Position numbers and translations under genes: made by a program. This document shows, piece after piece, positions 1-8,874 of a stretch of DNA of 63,313 nt. Every line of letters begins with the position of its first letter. Within the stretch, counting starts at the first letter, position 1. The notes beneath the pieces were generated by a model. The model saw nothing but the letters and a program-made list of their open reading frames with translations. It did not search any database and was not told where the DNA came from. The stretch comes from Gemmatimonadota bacterium (lineage in GTDB: Bacteria; Latescibacterota; UBA2968; UBA8231), in the NCBI GenBank assembly GCA_028875345.1, contig JAPPEG010000236.1, forward strand, positions 1 through 63,313, read 5' to 3'.

Positions 1-498
1 AATCGGTTGCGCCTGTTGTAAGTGAGTGTAGCCGGGCAGCACCACGTCGCTGTGCTGCTCGCCCGACGCCAGCAGCACTCCTTGCAGGTGGCGGATCTGC
101 GCCTGAAGCGACGCAAGCGCGTCCCGCAGGTAGAGCCGTTCGTCTAAGTTGACTTGGTCGTTGCGGCTACGCCCGGTATGCAGCTTACCTCCGACCGGCC
201 CGATCAGCTCGGTCAACCGCTGCTCCACCGCCATGTGGATGTCTTCAAGCGCGTCGGGGAGCGCGCAATCCGGGGCTGAAAATTCTTCCTGCACCTGCTT
301 TAGCCCCGCTTCGATCTGCTCCAGTTCCCCAGCACGGAGGACGCCGGCCCGCTGCAAGGCGCGGGCGTAAGCCACGCTGCCCGCAATATCGGCTGCCAAC
401 AGCTTGCGGTCGAAGCCAATAGAGGCGTTGAAGCGCTCCATCAGCTCGGCCGGCGCGGACTGAAACCGCCCGCCCCAAGGCGTTTTTACCGCGGCCAT
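1..498 (-). CDS. argH: argininosuccinate lyase, N-terminal part (runs off left edge)
   Basis: This is the N-terminal 166 residues of argininosuccinate lyase, which splits argininosuccinate into arginine and fumarate in the last step of arginine synthesis. Translating the minus strand from the ATG at 496-498 gives MAAVKTPWGGRF, then the family signature GKLHTGRSRNDQV and the helix VLPGYTHLQQAQP, all typical of the N-terminal half of the fumarase/aspartase superfamily. The gene continues beyond base 1. Its ATG shares one base with the argD stop (TGATG), so the two are probably translationally coupled. An out-of-phase open frame at 245-532 is a shadow of this gene. Confidence 0.95.
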   Translation of the reverse strand, partial: MAAVKTPWGGRFQSAPAELMERFNASIGFDRKLLAADIAGSVAYARALQRAGVLRAGELEQIEAGLKQVQEEFSAPDCALPDALEDIHMAVEQRLTELIGPVGGKLHTGRSRNDQVNLDERLYLRDALASLQAQIRHLQGVLLASGEQHSDVVLPGYTHLQQAQPI

Positions 499-1694
499 CA
501 GACACCTTGACGCAAAATCTCGTCGAATACATCTACTGCTTCGTCGATGCGATCCCGCTCGACGACCAGCGGCGGCAGAAAGCGCACCACATCGGCTCCA
601 GCCGTGGCGACTAAGATGTCGCGCTGGCGGAAGGCGGCCAGATAGTCGGCCGCCGGCTGGCTGGTGACCGCGCCAGCGATCAGCCCTCTGCCGCGCACTT
701 CGGTGATGTGCTCAGGCCAGCGCTGTTGCAACTTTTGTAGGCGATCAATCAAGTGGTCGCCCTTTTCGCGCACCCCGTCGATAAAACCCGGCTCCAGCAG
801 CTTGTCTAAGACCGCGTTCGCCGCAGCGCAGGCTACGGGGTTGGCACCGAATGTCGCGGCGTGGTCGCCAGCCTCAATGGCGTCGGCAACTTTCTGCCGC
901 AAGAGCGCGACTCCGATCGGCAAACCGCCGCCGAGGGCCTTGGCCAGGGTCATAATATCCGGTTCAACCTCGTATTGTTGATAGGCCCACAGCGAGCCTA
1001 AGCGCCCGCACCCCACTTGGATTTCGTCAAAGACCAGCAGCATCTCCCGCTCGTCGCACAGGTGCCGCAGCCCGGTGAGAAATTCCGCCGTCGCGGCGTG
1101 GATCCCGCCCTCGGCCTGCAACGGCTCGACCAAAATTGCGCAAGTCTGATCCGTAACCAACGACTCGACCGAGGCCAAATCGTTGAATTGGGCAAAGTCG
1201 ATGCCCGGCAGCAACGGCTCAAACCCCTTGTGGTACTTGGGTTGGCCGGTCGTCGAGATGGATCCGTACGTCCGCCCGTGAAAGGAGTTTTCAAAGGCGA
1301 TGAGGCGATTTTTGGGCGAGTCGTGGGTGGTGTTGCCCCACTTGCGGCAGAACTTGAGCGACGCCTCCCACGCCTCGGTGCCGCTGTTGCAGAAGAACAC
1401 CCGATCGGCAAATGAGTGCTCAACCAGCCGCTTTGCCACCTCGACCGAGGGGATTGTGTGATAGAGGTTTGACACGTGCATCAGCTTGGCAGCCTGGGTC
1501 TCAATGGCCTTGAGCACCTCGTAGTCGCCGTAGCCCAACGCGTTGACCGCTAAGCCGCTGACAAAATCGAGGTAGCGGTTGCCGTCCGTATCGAAGAGAT
1601 AGACCCCATTGCCTCGCTCTAGTACGAACTCGGGCCGGCCGTAGGTCTGTAAAATGTATTGCGCCTCACCCTTGATAATGTCTTGGGTTTTCAT
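498..1694 (-). CDS. argD: acetylornithine aminotransferase
   Basis: A 398-residue class-III PLP aminotransferase that converts N-acetylglutamate semialdehyde to N-acetylornithine. It has the N-terminal YxRPEFVLERGNGVYLFD block, the cofactor-phosphate region FCNSGTEAWEASLKF, the Asp of LLVFDEIQVGCGR and the Schiff-base lysine in TLAKALGGGLPIG near residue 250. The length is normal for ArgD. It lies 15 bp downstream of argB and overlaps argH by one base, inside an arg operon. ArgD enzymes often also act on succinyl-diaminopimelate, and the sequence alone cannot exclude that dual role. Confidence 0.95.
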   Translation of the reverse strand: MKTQDIIKGEAQYILQTYGRPEFVLERGNGVYLFDTDGNRYLDFVSGLAVNALGYGDYEVLKAIETQAAKLMHVSNLYHTIPSVEVAKRLVEHSFADRVFFCNSGTEAWEASLKFCRKWGNTTHDSPKNRLIAFENSFHGRTYGSISTTGQPKYHKGFEPLLPGIDFAQFNDLASVESLVTDQTCAILVEPLQAEGGIHAATAEFLTGLRHLCDEREMLLVFDEIQVGCGRLGSLWAYQQYEVEPDIMTLAKALGGGLPIGVALLRQKVADAIEAGDHAATFGANPVACAAANAVLDKLLEPGFIDGVREKGDHLIDRLQKLQQRWPEHITEVRGRGLIAGAVTSQPAADYLAAFRQRDILVATAGADVVRFLPPLVVERDRIDEAVDVFDEILRQGV

Positions 1695-1709
1695 GGTTTC
1701 TCCGTCGTC

Positions 1710-2597
1710 CTACTGGACAATTTGGGTGCCAATGCCCTGCGGGGTGTAAAACTCGAGCAACATCGCATGCGGCACGCGCCCGTCGATGACGTGGGTCTTG
1801 CGCACGCCAGCTTTGACGGACTTGATACAGGCTTCGACCTTGGGAATCATTCCGCCGCTGATCACGCCTTGGTCAATTAACTCGCCCACCTCAGAGACGT
1901 GCACGGTTGATAACAGGGACGCATCGTCTGCGAGATCGCGCATAATGCCCTGTACATCCGTTAAAAAAACTAATTTCTCGGCGTGCAGGGCCGCGGCGAT
2001 TTCCCCGGCCGCCGTATCGGCGTTGACGTTGAAGCTCTCGCCCTCCGGGCCGCGGCCAATCGGCGCAACCACCGGGATCATGCCCTTGCCTATCAAGTCC
2101 AACAAAGGCGCGGTATCCACGTGCTCAACATCGCCGACATAACCGATATCTAGAACGCCGCTATCGGTCTGAACCCAGTGCTTGTGCACCTGCATGATCC
2201 CGGCGTCCTTGGCCGAGACGCCCACGGCCCGCCCGTCTAGTATGCCAATTTCGCGGACGATCCGAGCGTTGACCTCGCCAAAGAGCACATCCTCGACCAC
2301 CTTCATCGTCGCTGCATCCGTTACCCGCAGCCCATTTACGCGCTGACTATCAATGCCCAACTCTTGCAGGCGGCGGGTGATGGCCGGGCCGCCGCCGTGG
2401 ACCACGACCGGACAGATGCCGACCGCCTGCATGAAGACAATATCCTTATATACGGTGTCCCCACTGCCCATGGTGCTGCCGCCGTATTTGACAACCATTA
2501 CTTTGCCGCGGAATTCCTGTAAATAAGGCAGGGCCTCGATCAGGGTCTCAGCTTTGACGATCTGGACCTGCAAGTTCTGCAAAACCTCGGCGTCCAT
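1710..2597 (-). CDS. argB: acetylglutamate kinase
   Basis: A 295-residue amino-acid kinase that phosphorylates N-acetylglutamate, the second step of arginine synthesis. Visible motifs are VMVVKYGGSTMG (ATP-binding lysine and glycine loop), VVVHGGGPAITRRL (substrate pocket), GVSAKDAGIM and NVNADTAAGEIAAAL. I chose the ATG at 2597 instead of the in-frame ATG at 2615. AGGAG lies just before it, and it overlaps the argR stop as TGATG, the same coupling seen at argD/argH. The residues SGGMIPKVEACIKSV near the C-terminus are also typical. Arginine feedback sensitivity cannot be judged from sequence. Confidence 0.96.
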   Translation of the reverse strand: MDAEVLQNLQVQIVKAETLIEALPYLQEFRGKVMVVKYGGSTMGSGDTVYKDIVFMQAVGICPVVVHGGGPAITRRLQELGIDSQRVNGLRVTDAATMKVVEDVLFGEVNARIVREIGILDGRAVGVSAKDAGIMQVHKHWVQTDSGVLDIGYVGDVEHVDTAPLLDLIGKGMIPVVAPIGRGPEGESFNVNADTAAGEIAAALHAEKLVFLTDVQGIMRDLADDASLLSTVHVSEVGELIDQGVISGGMIPKVEACIKSVKAGVRKTHVIDGRVPHAMLLEFYTPQGIGTQIVQ

Positions 2598-3064
2598 CAA
2601 TTCTCCTCGCCGCACACTGCGTCGATCTTATCGACTAACTTCGCCGCATCTTGCTCGGAACGAGAGACGATAAAGATCGTGTTTTCGCCGGCCAGCGTGC
2701 CCGCGACCTCAGCCCAACTCATGCGATCAATGGCCTCGCAGACGCTTTGGGCGTGCCCCGACGCGGTTCGCACCAGCACCATGTTGATTACCTGTTCGGT
2801 CTGGACCAAGAAGTCCTGCAACTCTCGCTCTAGAATGTGCAGGTCGCGCAGCGTAGCCCCGGCTTCGGGCAGCGTATAGCGAAATCCCCCATCGGCCTGC
2901 GGCACTCGCACCACGCCTATTTCGCGCAAATCTTTCGATAAGGTTGACTGGCTGACATCGATACCCTGGTGCTGGAGGACTTCGGCCAATTTTTCGTGCG
3001 TATCAATGGACCTTCTGTAGAGCAGTTCCCGTATGCGGGTCTGCCGCATCTGTTTATTTTTCAT
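2597..3064 (-). CDS. argR: arginine repressor ArgR/AhrC
   Basis: A 155-residue ArgR-family regulator and first gene of the argR-B-D-H operon. The N-terminal winged helix-turn-helix (residues about 5-70) has the recognition segment SQSTLSKDLREIGVVRVP. The C-terminal half holds the oligomerisation and arginine-binding region, with GTLAGENTIFIV matching the family 'G(T)IAGDDTI' core. ArgR hexamers bind ARG boxes when arginine is plentiful. Two palindromes directly upstream of this gene look like such boxes, so the operon is probably autoregulated. The ATG at 3062-3064 partly overlaps the proximal palindrome. Confidence 0.95.
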   Translation of the reverse strand: MKNKQMRQTRIRELLYRRSIDTHEKLAEVLQHQGIDVSQSTLSKDLREIGVVRVPQADGGFRYTLPEAGATLRDLHILERELQDFLVQTEQVINMVLVRTASGHAQSVCEAIDRMSWAEVAGTLAGENTIFIVSRSEQDAAKLVDKIDAVCGEEN

Positions 3065-3125
3065 AATTTTTATTATTTAATTGAAATAAAAATTTCAAAG
3101 TAGAGTACCGCTGAGACCATGTCAA
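3063..3125 (-). promoter_or_regulatory. argR operon promoter with tandem ARG-box-like operators
   Basis: On the minus strand a TTGACA -35 element (3120-3125) is followed, after 17 bp, by TACTTT (3097-3102). The -10 abuts a 16-bp near-palindrome, TGAAATAAAAATTTCA (3082-3097, 6-bp perfect arms). A second palindrome with ATAAT/ATTAT arms (3063-3076) overlaps the argR start. Their centres are 20 bp apart, close to the two-helical-turn spacing of paired ARG boxes in other bacteria. The arrangement predicts repression of argRBDH by arginine-bound ArgR. Seen: the elements and spacing. Inferred: binding and regulation. Confidence 0.7.
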
Positions 3126-3140
3126 GCAAAACGCCGCCGC

Positions 3141-3923
3141 CTACGCTCGGCCCGAGGCCATCTGCTCTTGCAGGCGCAACTTGAGTTGCGGAGAGTCCAG
3201 CCCCCGCCAAAAAACCCCACCAATGGCCAGCGAAATGGTGCTGTTTTCCTCGGAGACGACGATAACGACCGCGTCCGATTCCTGGGACAGCCCCAAGGCC
3301 GCCCGATGGCGGGTTCCCAGCCGCTGGTCTTCGACCTCTTCAGCCAGCGGCAAGGTGCAGCGGGCCGCCACCAAGCGCTCGCCCTGGATGACGACAGCTC
3401 GGTCGTGCAGCGGAGCGCGCGGGCTGAAGATCGTGGTTAGCAAATCACCCGACACCTCCGAATTCAGGGGCACTCCAGTCTCAATGACCGGTCTGATCTG
3501 GACTTGGCGCACCAGCACGATCAGCGCCCCATACCCCAGGTCGGCCAAGCGCCCCACTCCGCTGACGACCTCGTCGATGACCCGTGACTGCTCGGCCTTG
3601 TAAAACCAGCGAAACGCCGGGGTCTGACCCAAGACTTGGAGGAGCCGTCGCAACTCGGGCTGGAAGAGGATGACCAGCAGGATCAGCAAGATGGAGCGCG
3701 CCTGCTCCAAAAGCCAAGACAGGGCGTTCATCTTGAGCCAAGGCGCGGCCAAGGCGACGATCACCATGAACAGCAACCCGGCGACCATGTGCGCGGCGCG
3801 GGTCTCTTTGATCAGGGAGAGCAAGCGAAAAAAGATAAAGGCCACCAGCAGGATATCCACCACCGAGGTCAGCGAGACGGGCAGAAAGCCGAAGAGGTGG
3901 AACAGGACCGGGTCTTTTAGCAC
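3141..3923 (-). CDS. cdaA: membrane diadenylate cyclase, CdaA/DacA-type, variant DGA motif
   Basis: A 260-residue protein with three N-terminal membrane helices (about residues 12-35, 42-60, 65-88) and a C-terminal DAC (DisA_N) domain, the architecture of CdaA, which makes c-di-AMP from two ATP. The RHR motif is intact in GTRHRAALG (R205-H206-R207). The usual DGA motif reads D174-R175-A176 in PLHDRAVVI, so the conserved glycine is arginine. The GTG start (3921-3923) overlaps the folP stop by 7 bp, placing it last in a tilS-ftsH-folP-cdaA series. The usual partner cdaR is not adjacent. Family identity is firm; catalytic activity is uncertain because of the Arg. Confidence 0.9.
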   Translation of the reverse strand: MLKDPVLFHLFGFLPVSLTSVVDILLVAFIFFRLLSLIKETRAAHMVAGLLFMVIVALAAPWLKMNALSWLLEQARSILLILLVILFQPELRRLLQVLGQTPAFRWFYKAEQSRVIDEVVSGVGRLADLGYGALIVLVRQVQIRPVIETGVPLNSEVSGDLLTTIFSPRAPLHDRAVVIQGERLVAARCTLPLAEEVEDQRLGTRHRAALGLSQESDAVVIVVSEENSTISLAIGGVFWRGLDSPQLKLRLQEQMASGRA

Positions 3924-4765
3924 GGTGCTTGGCCCTGCACGGCCTCGACTAAGCGGACGGCCCGCAGCGTCGCGGCCACGTCGTGGACTCGCAGCACGTG
4001 GACACCCGCCCTAGCCGCTAGCGCTGCCGCCGCCAAGCTGCCCTCCAAGCTCTCGGCGACCGAGAGCCCGAGCGCCTTCCAGATAAAGGATTTGCGCGAA
4101 GCACCCACCACCAACGGGCACTCTAAGCCCAAGAAGCGCTCTAACATCCCCAATAAGGCGAGGTTGTCCTCCGGTGACTTGCCAAACCCCAAGCCCGGAT
4201 CCACGGCCACGCGCTCGACGCCTTGGGATTGGGCAGTGCGTACGCGCTCTTGCAGGAAGGAGTACACCGTCCCGGGCAAGTCATCGTAGTGGGTATTCTG
4301 CTGCATGGTAGCCGCCGTGCCCCGACGGTGCATCAGTACCACGGGGGCGTTAGCCTGTGTGGCGACCTCGGCCATAGCCGGGTCGTGCCGCAGGGCACTA
4401 ATGTCGTTGATGATATCGGCCCCCGCCTCAAGGGCCCGGCGTGCCACCTCGGACTTGACCGTGTCAACCGAGATGGGCACCGCGCTCTGGCGGCGAAGGC
4501 TCTCGACGACCGGGAGAACCCGGGTGCACTCCTCGGCGACCGGGACCTCCTCGGCGACCCCGTACATCGGTGGCCGCGACGATTCACCGCCAATATCGAC
4601 GATTGCCGCCCCTTCCTCCACCATCTCCAAGCCGCGCTCCACCGCGGCCTGCGGCTCGCAGTAGCGACCCCCGTCGTAAAACGAATCGGGCGTCGCATTG
4701 AGGACGCCCATGATTTGTACTTGGTCACCAAAGTGGAGGGTGCGACCTCCCAACTCCCAAATCAC
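3917..4765 (-). CDS. folP: dihydropteroate synthase
   Basis: A 282-residue TIM-barrel enzyme that condenses 6-hydroxymethyl-dihydropterin diphosphate with p-aminobenzoate to dihydropteroate in folate synthesis. Motifs are IMGVLNATPDSFYDGG (phosphate loop), VDIGGESSRP, ISVDTVKSEVA, DIINDISAL and DPGLGFGKSPEDN, with GASRKSFI near the C-terminus. It starts with GTG at 4763-4765, whose TGA overlap with ftsH (GTGA) implies coupling, and its stop overlaps the cdaA start. The ftsH-folP neighbourhood is common in bacteria. Two other folate genes (folB, folK) lie about 16 kb away in this window. Confidence 0.96.
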   Translation of the reverse strand: MIWELGGRTLHFGDQVQIMGVLNATPDSFYDGGRYCEPQAAVERGLEMVEEGAAIVDIGGESSRPPMYGVAEEVPVAEECTRVLPVVESLRRQSAVPISVDTVKSEVARRALEAGADIINDISALRHDPAMAEVATQANAPVVLMHRRGTAATMQQNTHYDDLPGTVYSFLQERVRTAQSQGVERVAVDPGLGFGKSPEDNLALLGMLERFLGLECPLVVGASRKSFIWKALGLSVAESLEGSLAAAALAARAGVHVLRVHDVAATLRAVRLVEAVQGQAPC

Positions 4766-6687
4766 GCTTCATCCTCGTCGCTCAAGGCGCGCACCGGTTC
4801 GCGGGCGAGAGGCTCTCCGGCCAAGACTTGGTCGATCTCCGCGTCGTCGAGGACTTCGTACGCGAGGAGGGCGCGGGCCAAGGAATGCAGCTTGTCCTCC
4901 TTTTCCCCGAGGATGCACAGCGCCGTTTCCTCGGCCTCCACCACTAGCTTGCGGATCTCGCGATCAACGGCCTGGGCTGTCTCCTCGCTCAAGTGGCGGC
5001 TGCGGGTGAATTCCTTGCCGAGGAAGACCTCGTCGTCGCCGCCGCCCAGTGAGAGAGGGCCAAGCTCTTCGTTCATACCCCAATCGCAGACCATCGAACG
5101 GGCCAAGCGCGTCACTTGCTGATAGTCGCCTTGTGCTCCGGTCGAGCGCTCGGCAAAGATCAATTTCTCAGCGGCGCAACCGCCCAGCGCCGTGGCCAAG
5201 TGCGCCTTTAGCCGCGTCTCGGTCAGCGAACGCCGCTCGTCGGCCAGAAAGGAAACCATCCCCATTGCCTGCCCGCGCGGGATAATGGTGGCCTTGCCAA
5301 TGGCCGGGCCGCCTTTGAGGCTCTTGGCGACCAAGGCGTGGCCCGCTTCGTGGTACGCCGAAAGCCGCTGATCCTCCTCGGTCAGGACCATGCTGCGGCG
5401 CTCGGCCCCGAGCATCACCTTGTCTTTGGCCGCCTCAAAGTCGCCCATGTCAACGGTCTTGCGATCGCGCCGCGAGGCCAGCAAAGCCGCTTCGTTGACC
5501 AAGTTCTCCAAGTCGGCTCCAGAAAGTCCAGGCGTGCCCTGCGCGACCTTTTGCAAATCGACGTCCGGATCCAGCGGCACTTTGCGCACGTGGACTTTGA
5601 GTACGCCCTCCCGACCTCTGACGTCGGGCAGGTCAACCACTACCCGGCGGTCGAAACGACCGGGCCGCAACAGCGCCGGGTCGAGCACATCGGGGCGGTT
5701 AGTCGCGGCGATGAGAATGACGCCGTCGTTGGACTCAAAGCCGTCCATTTCCACTAGAAGCTGATTGAGGGTCTGCTCGCGCTCATCGTGGCCGCCGCCA
5801 ATACCCGCGCCTCGATGGCGGCCCACCGCGTCGATCTCATCGACGAAGATTAGGCACGGGGCATTGGCCTTGCCCTGTTCAAAAAGATCGCGCACGCGAG
5901 AAGCCCCGACGCCGACAAACATCTCGACGAAATCCGAGCCGCTAATCGAAAAGAAGGGCACCCCCGCTTCGCCGGCTACCGCGCGCGCCAAGTGCGTCTT
6001 GCCCGTGCCCGGCGGCCCAACCATCAAGACGCCCTTGGGAATCCGCCCGCCGAGGCGCTGAAACCGGTGAGGATCCTTGAGAAACTCAATGATCTCCTCC
6101 AACTCCTTCTTGGCCTCGTCGGCCCCAGCCACATCGGCAAAGGTCGTTTTTTGCTTGTCTTCCATCAGGAGCTTGGCCCGGCTCTTGCCAAAGGAAAACA
6201 GCCCGCGCGCACCCCCCTGCATCTGTCGCAACATGAATATCCAGAAGGCGATAAACAGCAGCCACGGCAAAAAGCTGAAGAGGAAATTGTACCAGCGAAA
6301 GGGTTCTTCCTCAAAGCGAAAATCGACCCCTTGTTCCCCCCACTCGCGCTTGGTCTCCGAGTCTATTGGACCCAAATTGACCACAAAGTGGGTCCCGTCG
6401 TATAAGACGCCCTCGAACTCGCGCTCGCCGACGATGACGGCCTCGGCGATGCGGCCCTCTTCCAAGTATTGACGGTATTCCTTGTAGGAGACGAGCTGAG
6501 GATCAGAGGGTTTGCTGCCAAAGAATTTGGCGGTGAAGATCATTACCAATACGAAGAACAGCCAAAACGCCTGGGTCCGCGAGGGGCGGCGCCAGCGGCG
6601 CGGCTTGTCTTCGCCATCGCCCTGCCCGCGGTCGTCCCTAAGGCGCGTAGGTCGCTCTTCTTGGTCCTGCTTTTTTGGTCCCTCCAT
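4762..6687 (-). CDS. ftsH: ATP-dependent zinc metalloprotease FtsH
   Basis: A 641-residue membrane AAA+ protease that degrades membrane and regulatory proteins. A charged, highly basic N-terminus of about 35 residues precedes the first membrane helix ([15 protein letters not shown]). A periplasmic domain follows, then the second helix ([15 protein letters not shown]). The AAA module has Walker A GPPGTGKT, Walker [12 protein letters not shown], the pore motif FVEMFVG and second region of homology RPGRFDRRV. The protease domain has the zinc site HEAGH. The start lies 15 bp downstream of tilS. The unusually long polar N-terminal extension ([14 protein letters not shown]...) is the only oddity. 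Confidence 0.97.
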   Translation of the reverse strand: MEGPKKQDQEERPTRLRDDRGQGDGEDKPRRWRRPSRTQAFWLFFVLVMIFTAKFFGSKPSDPQLVSYKEYRQYLEEGRIAEAVIVGEREFEGVLYDGTHFVVNLGPIDSETKREWGEQGVDFRFEEEPFRWYNFLFSFLPWLLFIAFWIFMLRQMQGGARGLFSFGKSRAKLLMEDKQKTTFADVAGADEAKKELEEIIEFLKDPHRFQRLGGRIPKGVLMVGPPGTGKTHLARAVAGEAGVPFFSISGSDFVEMFVGVGASRVRDLFEQGKANAPCLIFVDEIDAVGRHRGAGIGGGHDEREQTLNQLLVEMDGFESNDGVILIAATNRPDVLDPALLRPGRFDRRVVVDLPDVRGREGVLKVHVRKVPLDPDVDLQKVAQGTPGLSGADLENLVNEAALLASRRDRKTVDMGDFEAAKDKVMLGAERRSMVLTEEDQRLSAYHEAGHALVAKSLKGGPAIGKATIIPRGQAMGMVSFLADERRSLTETRLKAHLATALGGCAAEKLIFAERSTGAQGDYQQVTRLARSMVCDWGMNEELGPLSLGGGDDEVFLGKEFTRSRHLSEETAQAVDREIRKLVVEAEETALCILGEKEDKLHSLARALLAYEVLDDAEIDQVLAGEPLAREPVRALSDEDEA

Positions 6688-6702
6688 GACAGATGCTCTA
6701 GG

Positions 6703-8091
6703 TCAATCGCCGTCCCAACGCCTCAGTGTGCACAAGGCGATGCGGCGCGTAGTGGATTTTACTCTGAAAGCATGACTAGAACGCAGGGGCGCGACCCAAG
6801 CTATTTCCTCTCCTCGGGCCAGCACCAGCACTTCGTCGCGCGAGATTTTCGGCCATTTGGCGTCGATGAGAAAGTCGCTCAGTTTTTTGTGTCCTTCCAT
6901 GCCCAGCGGCTGGAAGCGATCACCCGGCCGCAGGCTACGCACTTGCACCCGTGTGCCGAGTCGGTCTGCATCTAAAGCCACCTGCGCGCCTCCTAGCCGG
7001 TCCTTGTCGAAGTGATCCGGAGAGACGACTTGGACGCGGATTTTCACGCCGTGCTCTCTTAGCACGAGTACGCCGGGAATCTCAAAACAGCACGCGACCG
7101 GTGACCGCTGACCGCGACGCAAGATATAGCGCGTGCCACAACCCTGCCCCCTCAGCCCAGCACCCACCACCCGCAGGCGCTTGTCATCGGCCTCAATCCA
7201 GCCTCGCACTTGCTCGACGCGGGCAAAATCAAAAGGGCCTTCTGCGGCGGCAAGGCCCTGAAGCACGGTGCGCAACACGCGCCTTTGTATGGCTATATGA
7301 TAAGCGAGAAGCCTATTACTATCAAGAGCCACCTTGTCGTTACAACACTCGCAAATCACTGTATCTAAAGCCTCTTGGGTTAGCTCGCCGAGCAAGTCGT
7401 CCTCGGTCTTGAGCAGCGCGGCCGTGCGATTTAGAACCTCGGTGATGTTAGAATTATAGCTCTTGAGCAAGGGCATTAGTTCCCCGCGCACCCGATTGCG
7501 CAAAAAGCGCGGGTCGCGGTTGGATGGATCCTCTCGGTAGCGCAAGCCTCGCTGGCGCGCGTATTTCTCGATTTCAGCGCGCCGCACGCGCAGCAGCGGC
7601 CGCAAATAGCGGCCCTCGCGCGCAATCTCCATGCCCCCTAAACCGGTGGCACCGCTGCCGCGCAACAGGCGCAAGACCACGGTCTCGGCTTGATCGTCGG
7701 CGTGGTGTCCCAAGGCGATGAACTCGGCCCCGATCCGGTCGGCAACTTGGTCGAGAAAGGCGTAGCGCTGCCGCCGACCCGCTTCCTCCAGCGACAGACC
7801 CTCGGTTCGGGCGTAAGCCCTTACGTCGAGCCGCTCTATCGAGCAGGGCAGCCCGCGCCGCTTCGCCTCGTTGGCGACAAAGCGGCTGTCGTCCGCCGAA
7901 TTCGACCGCAGCGCGTGGTCCAAGTGCGCCACGTGCAACCGGTACCCTAGGCCATCCAAGACATCGAGCAGCACGGTCGAATCGACGCCGCCCGACGCAG
8001 CGACGACTAAGCTAGCATCGGTCTCCAATCCCGCTTCCTGTAGCACTTGCCGCACATTGGCGACTATGGCTTCCATAGCCTTCGTTCCCAT
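6703..8091 (-). CDS. tilS: tRNA(Ile)-lysidine synthetase
   Basis: A 462-residue N-type ATP pyrophosphatase that converts C34 of tRNA-Ile(CAU) to lysidine. The PP-loop SGGVDST lies near residues 33-39. LGHHADDQAETVVLRLLRGSG and GLRYREDPSN are characteristic of TilS, and a C-terminal substrate domain with RPGDRFQPLG follows. The ATG at 8091 has no close Shine-Dalgarno. The in-frame ATG five codons later follows GGAACGAAGG and is an equally good start. It is the first gene of the tilS-ftsH-folP-cdaA series and is divergent from lexA across a 145-bp spacer. Confidence 0.95.
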   Translation of the reverse strand: MGTKAMEAIVANVRQVLQEAGLETDASLVVAASGGVDSTVLLDVLDGLGYRLHVAHLDHALRSNSADDSRFVANEAKRRGLPCSIERLDVRAYARTEGLSLEEAGRRQRYAFLDQVADRIGAEFIALGHHADDQAETVVLRLLRGSGATGLGGMEIAREGRYLRPLLRVRRAEIEKYARQRGLRYREDPSNRDPRFLRNRVRGELMPLLKSYNSNITEVLNRTAALLKTEDDLLGELTQEALDTVICECCNDKVALDSNRLLAYHIAIQRRVLRTVLQGLAAAEGPFDFARVEQVRGWIEADDKRLRVVGAGLRGQGCGTRYILRRGQRSPVACCFEIPGVLVLREHGVKIRVQVVSPDHFDKDRLGGAQVALDADRLGTRVQVRSLRPGDRFQPLGMEGHKKLSDFLIDAKWPKISRDEVLVLARGEEIAWVAPLRSSHAFRVKSTTRRIALCTLRRWDGD

Positions 8092-8157
8092 CGCGCAAAA
8101 ACAGAAAATTCTCCTGAATAAGTAATAGGAAGGGCAAATTAGACGAAGAGGTGCCCC

Positions 8158-8230
8158 TTGACAAATGAACTAATGTGCAGTATATATATTTTCAGTTCTA
8201 CTTTCACTTTTCCTCCCCAGTTATGGAGGT
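8158..8230 (+). promoter_or_regulatory. lexA promoter, SOS-box-like site and ribosome-binding site
   Basis: TTGACA (8158-8163) and TATATA (8181-8186) are separated by exactly 17 bp, a near-consensus sigma70-type promoter facing lexA. Within the spacer lies GAACTAATGTGC (8167-8178), one base from the GAACN4GTTC LexA operator type, so LexA could block its own promoter. A consensus GGAGGT (8225-8230) sits 6 bp before the lexA ATG. The operator reading is inference, because LexA boxes differ between phyla. Confidence 0.6.
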
Positions 8231-8236
8231 ACACTC

Positions 8237-8863
8237 ATGCCCAAACCCCTAACCGAACGCCAACGAGCAATTTACGACTTCATCGCCGATGCAATTCGCT
8301 CCGGGGGTCCCCCCACGATCCGCGAGATCATGGACGTCTTTGGCATCAACTCCACCAATGGCGTCCGCACCACCTTGGAGACCCTGGAGAAAAAAGGCTA
8401 CATCCGCCGCCGAGCGCGCCGCTCCCGGGGCATAGAACTCGTCGATTTCGTCAGGCCCGCCTCCCTTTCCGCGGATCTGCGCGAAGTGCCCCTCGTTGGC
8501 CGAGTCGCCGCAGGCACCCCGATTCTCGCTACCCAAAACATAGAGAACACGCTCAACGTCGATGCATCGCTCGTCCCCGCTTCCGGCGATGTGTTCGCGC
8601 TGCGCATCCACGGCGAGAGCATGTGCAACGCCGGGATTCTCGATGGCGACATCGTCATCGCCCGCCAGCAAGACCGCGCCGAGCGCGGCGATATCGTCGT
8701 CGCGCTGCTCGGCGAAGAGGCCACGGTCAAGCGCTATGCTCCCGATCCCGACGGCATCCGGCTCCTGCCTGAAAACGAGGCGTTTGAACCCATCGTCGTC
8801 TCGCCCGACGCCGACGAGTTCAGCATCGCTGGCAAAGTAGTGGGTCTCATGCGCCGCTTCTAG
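8237..8863 (+). CDS. lexA: SOS repressor LexA
   Basis: A 208-residue LexA. The N-terminal winged HTH (about 1-70) reads PTIREIMDVFGINSTNGVRTTLETLEKKGYI in register with the family. The self-cleavage bond is A92-G93 (VAAGTP). The S24 dyad is S128 in HGESM and K165 in ATVKRY. RecA-stimulated autocleavage derepresses the DNA-damage regulon. The gene is divergent from tilS and has its own strong promoter. The glycerate kinase gene follows 11 bp after its stop, so the two may share a transcript. Confidence 0.97.
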   Translation: MPKPLTERQRAIYDFIADAIRSGGPPTIREIMDVFGINSTNGVRTTLETLEKKGYIRRRARRSRGIELVDFVRPASLSADLREVPLVGRVAAGTPILATQNIENTLNVDASLVPASGDVFALRIHGESMCNAGILDGDIVIARQQDRAERGDIVVALLGEEATVKRYAPDPDGIRLLPENEAFEPIVVSPDADEFSIAGKVVGLMRRF

Positions 8864-8874
8864 GGTACGCTTAG

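Noticed and set aside
245-532. 95-codon minus-strand frame overlapping argH
   Set aside because: It is out of phase with the clear ArgH N-terminus, is Arg-rich and shows no family features.
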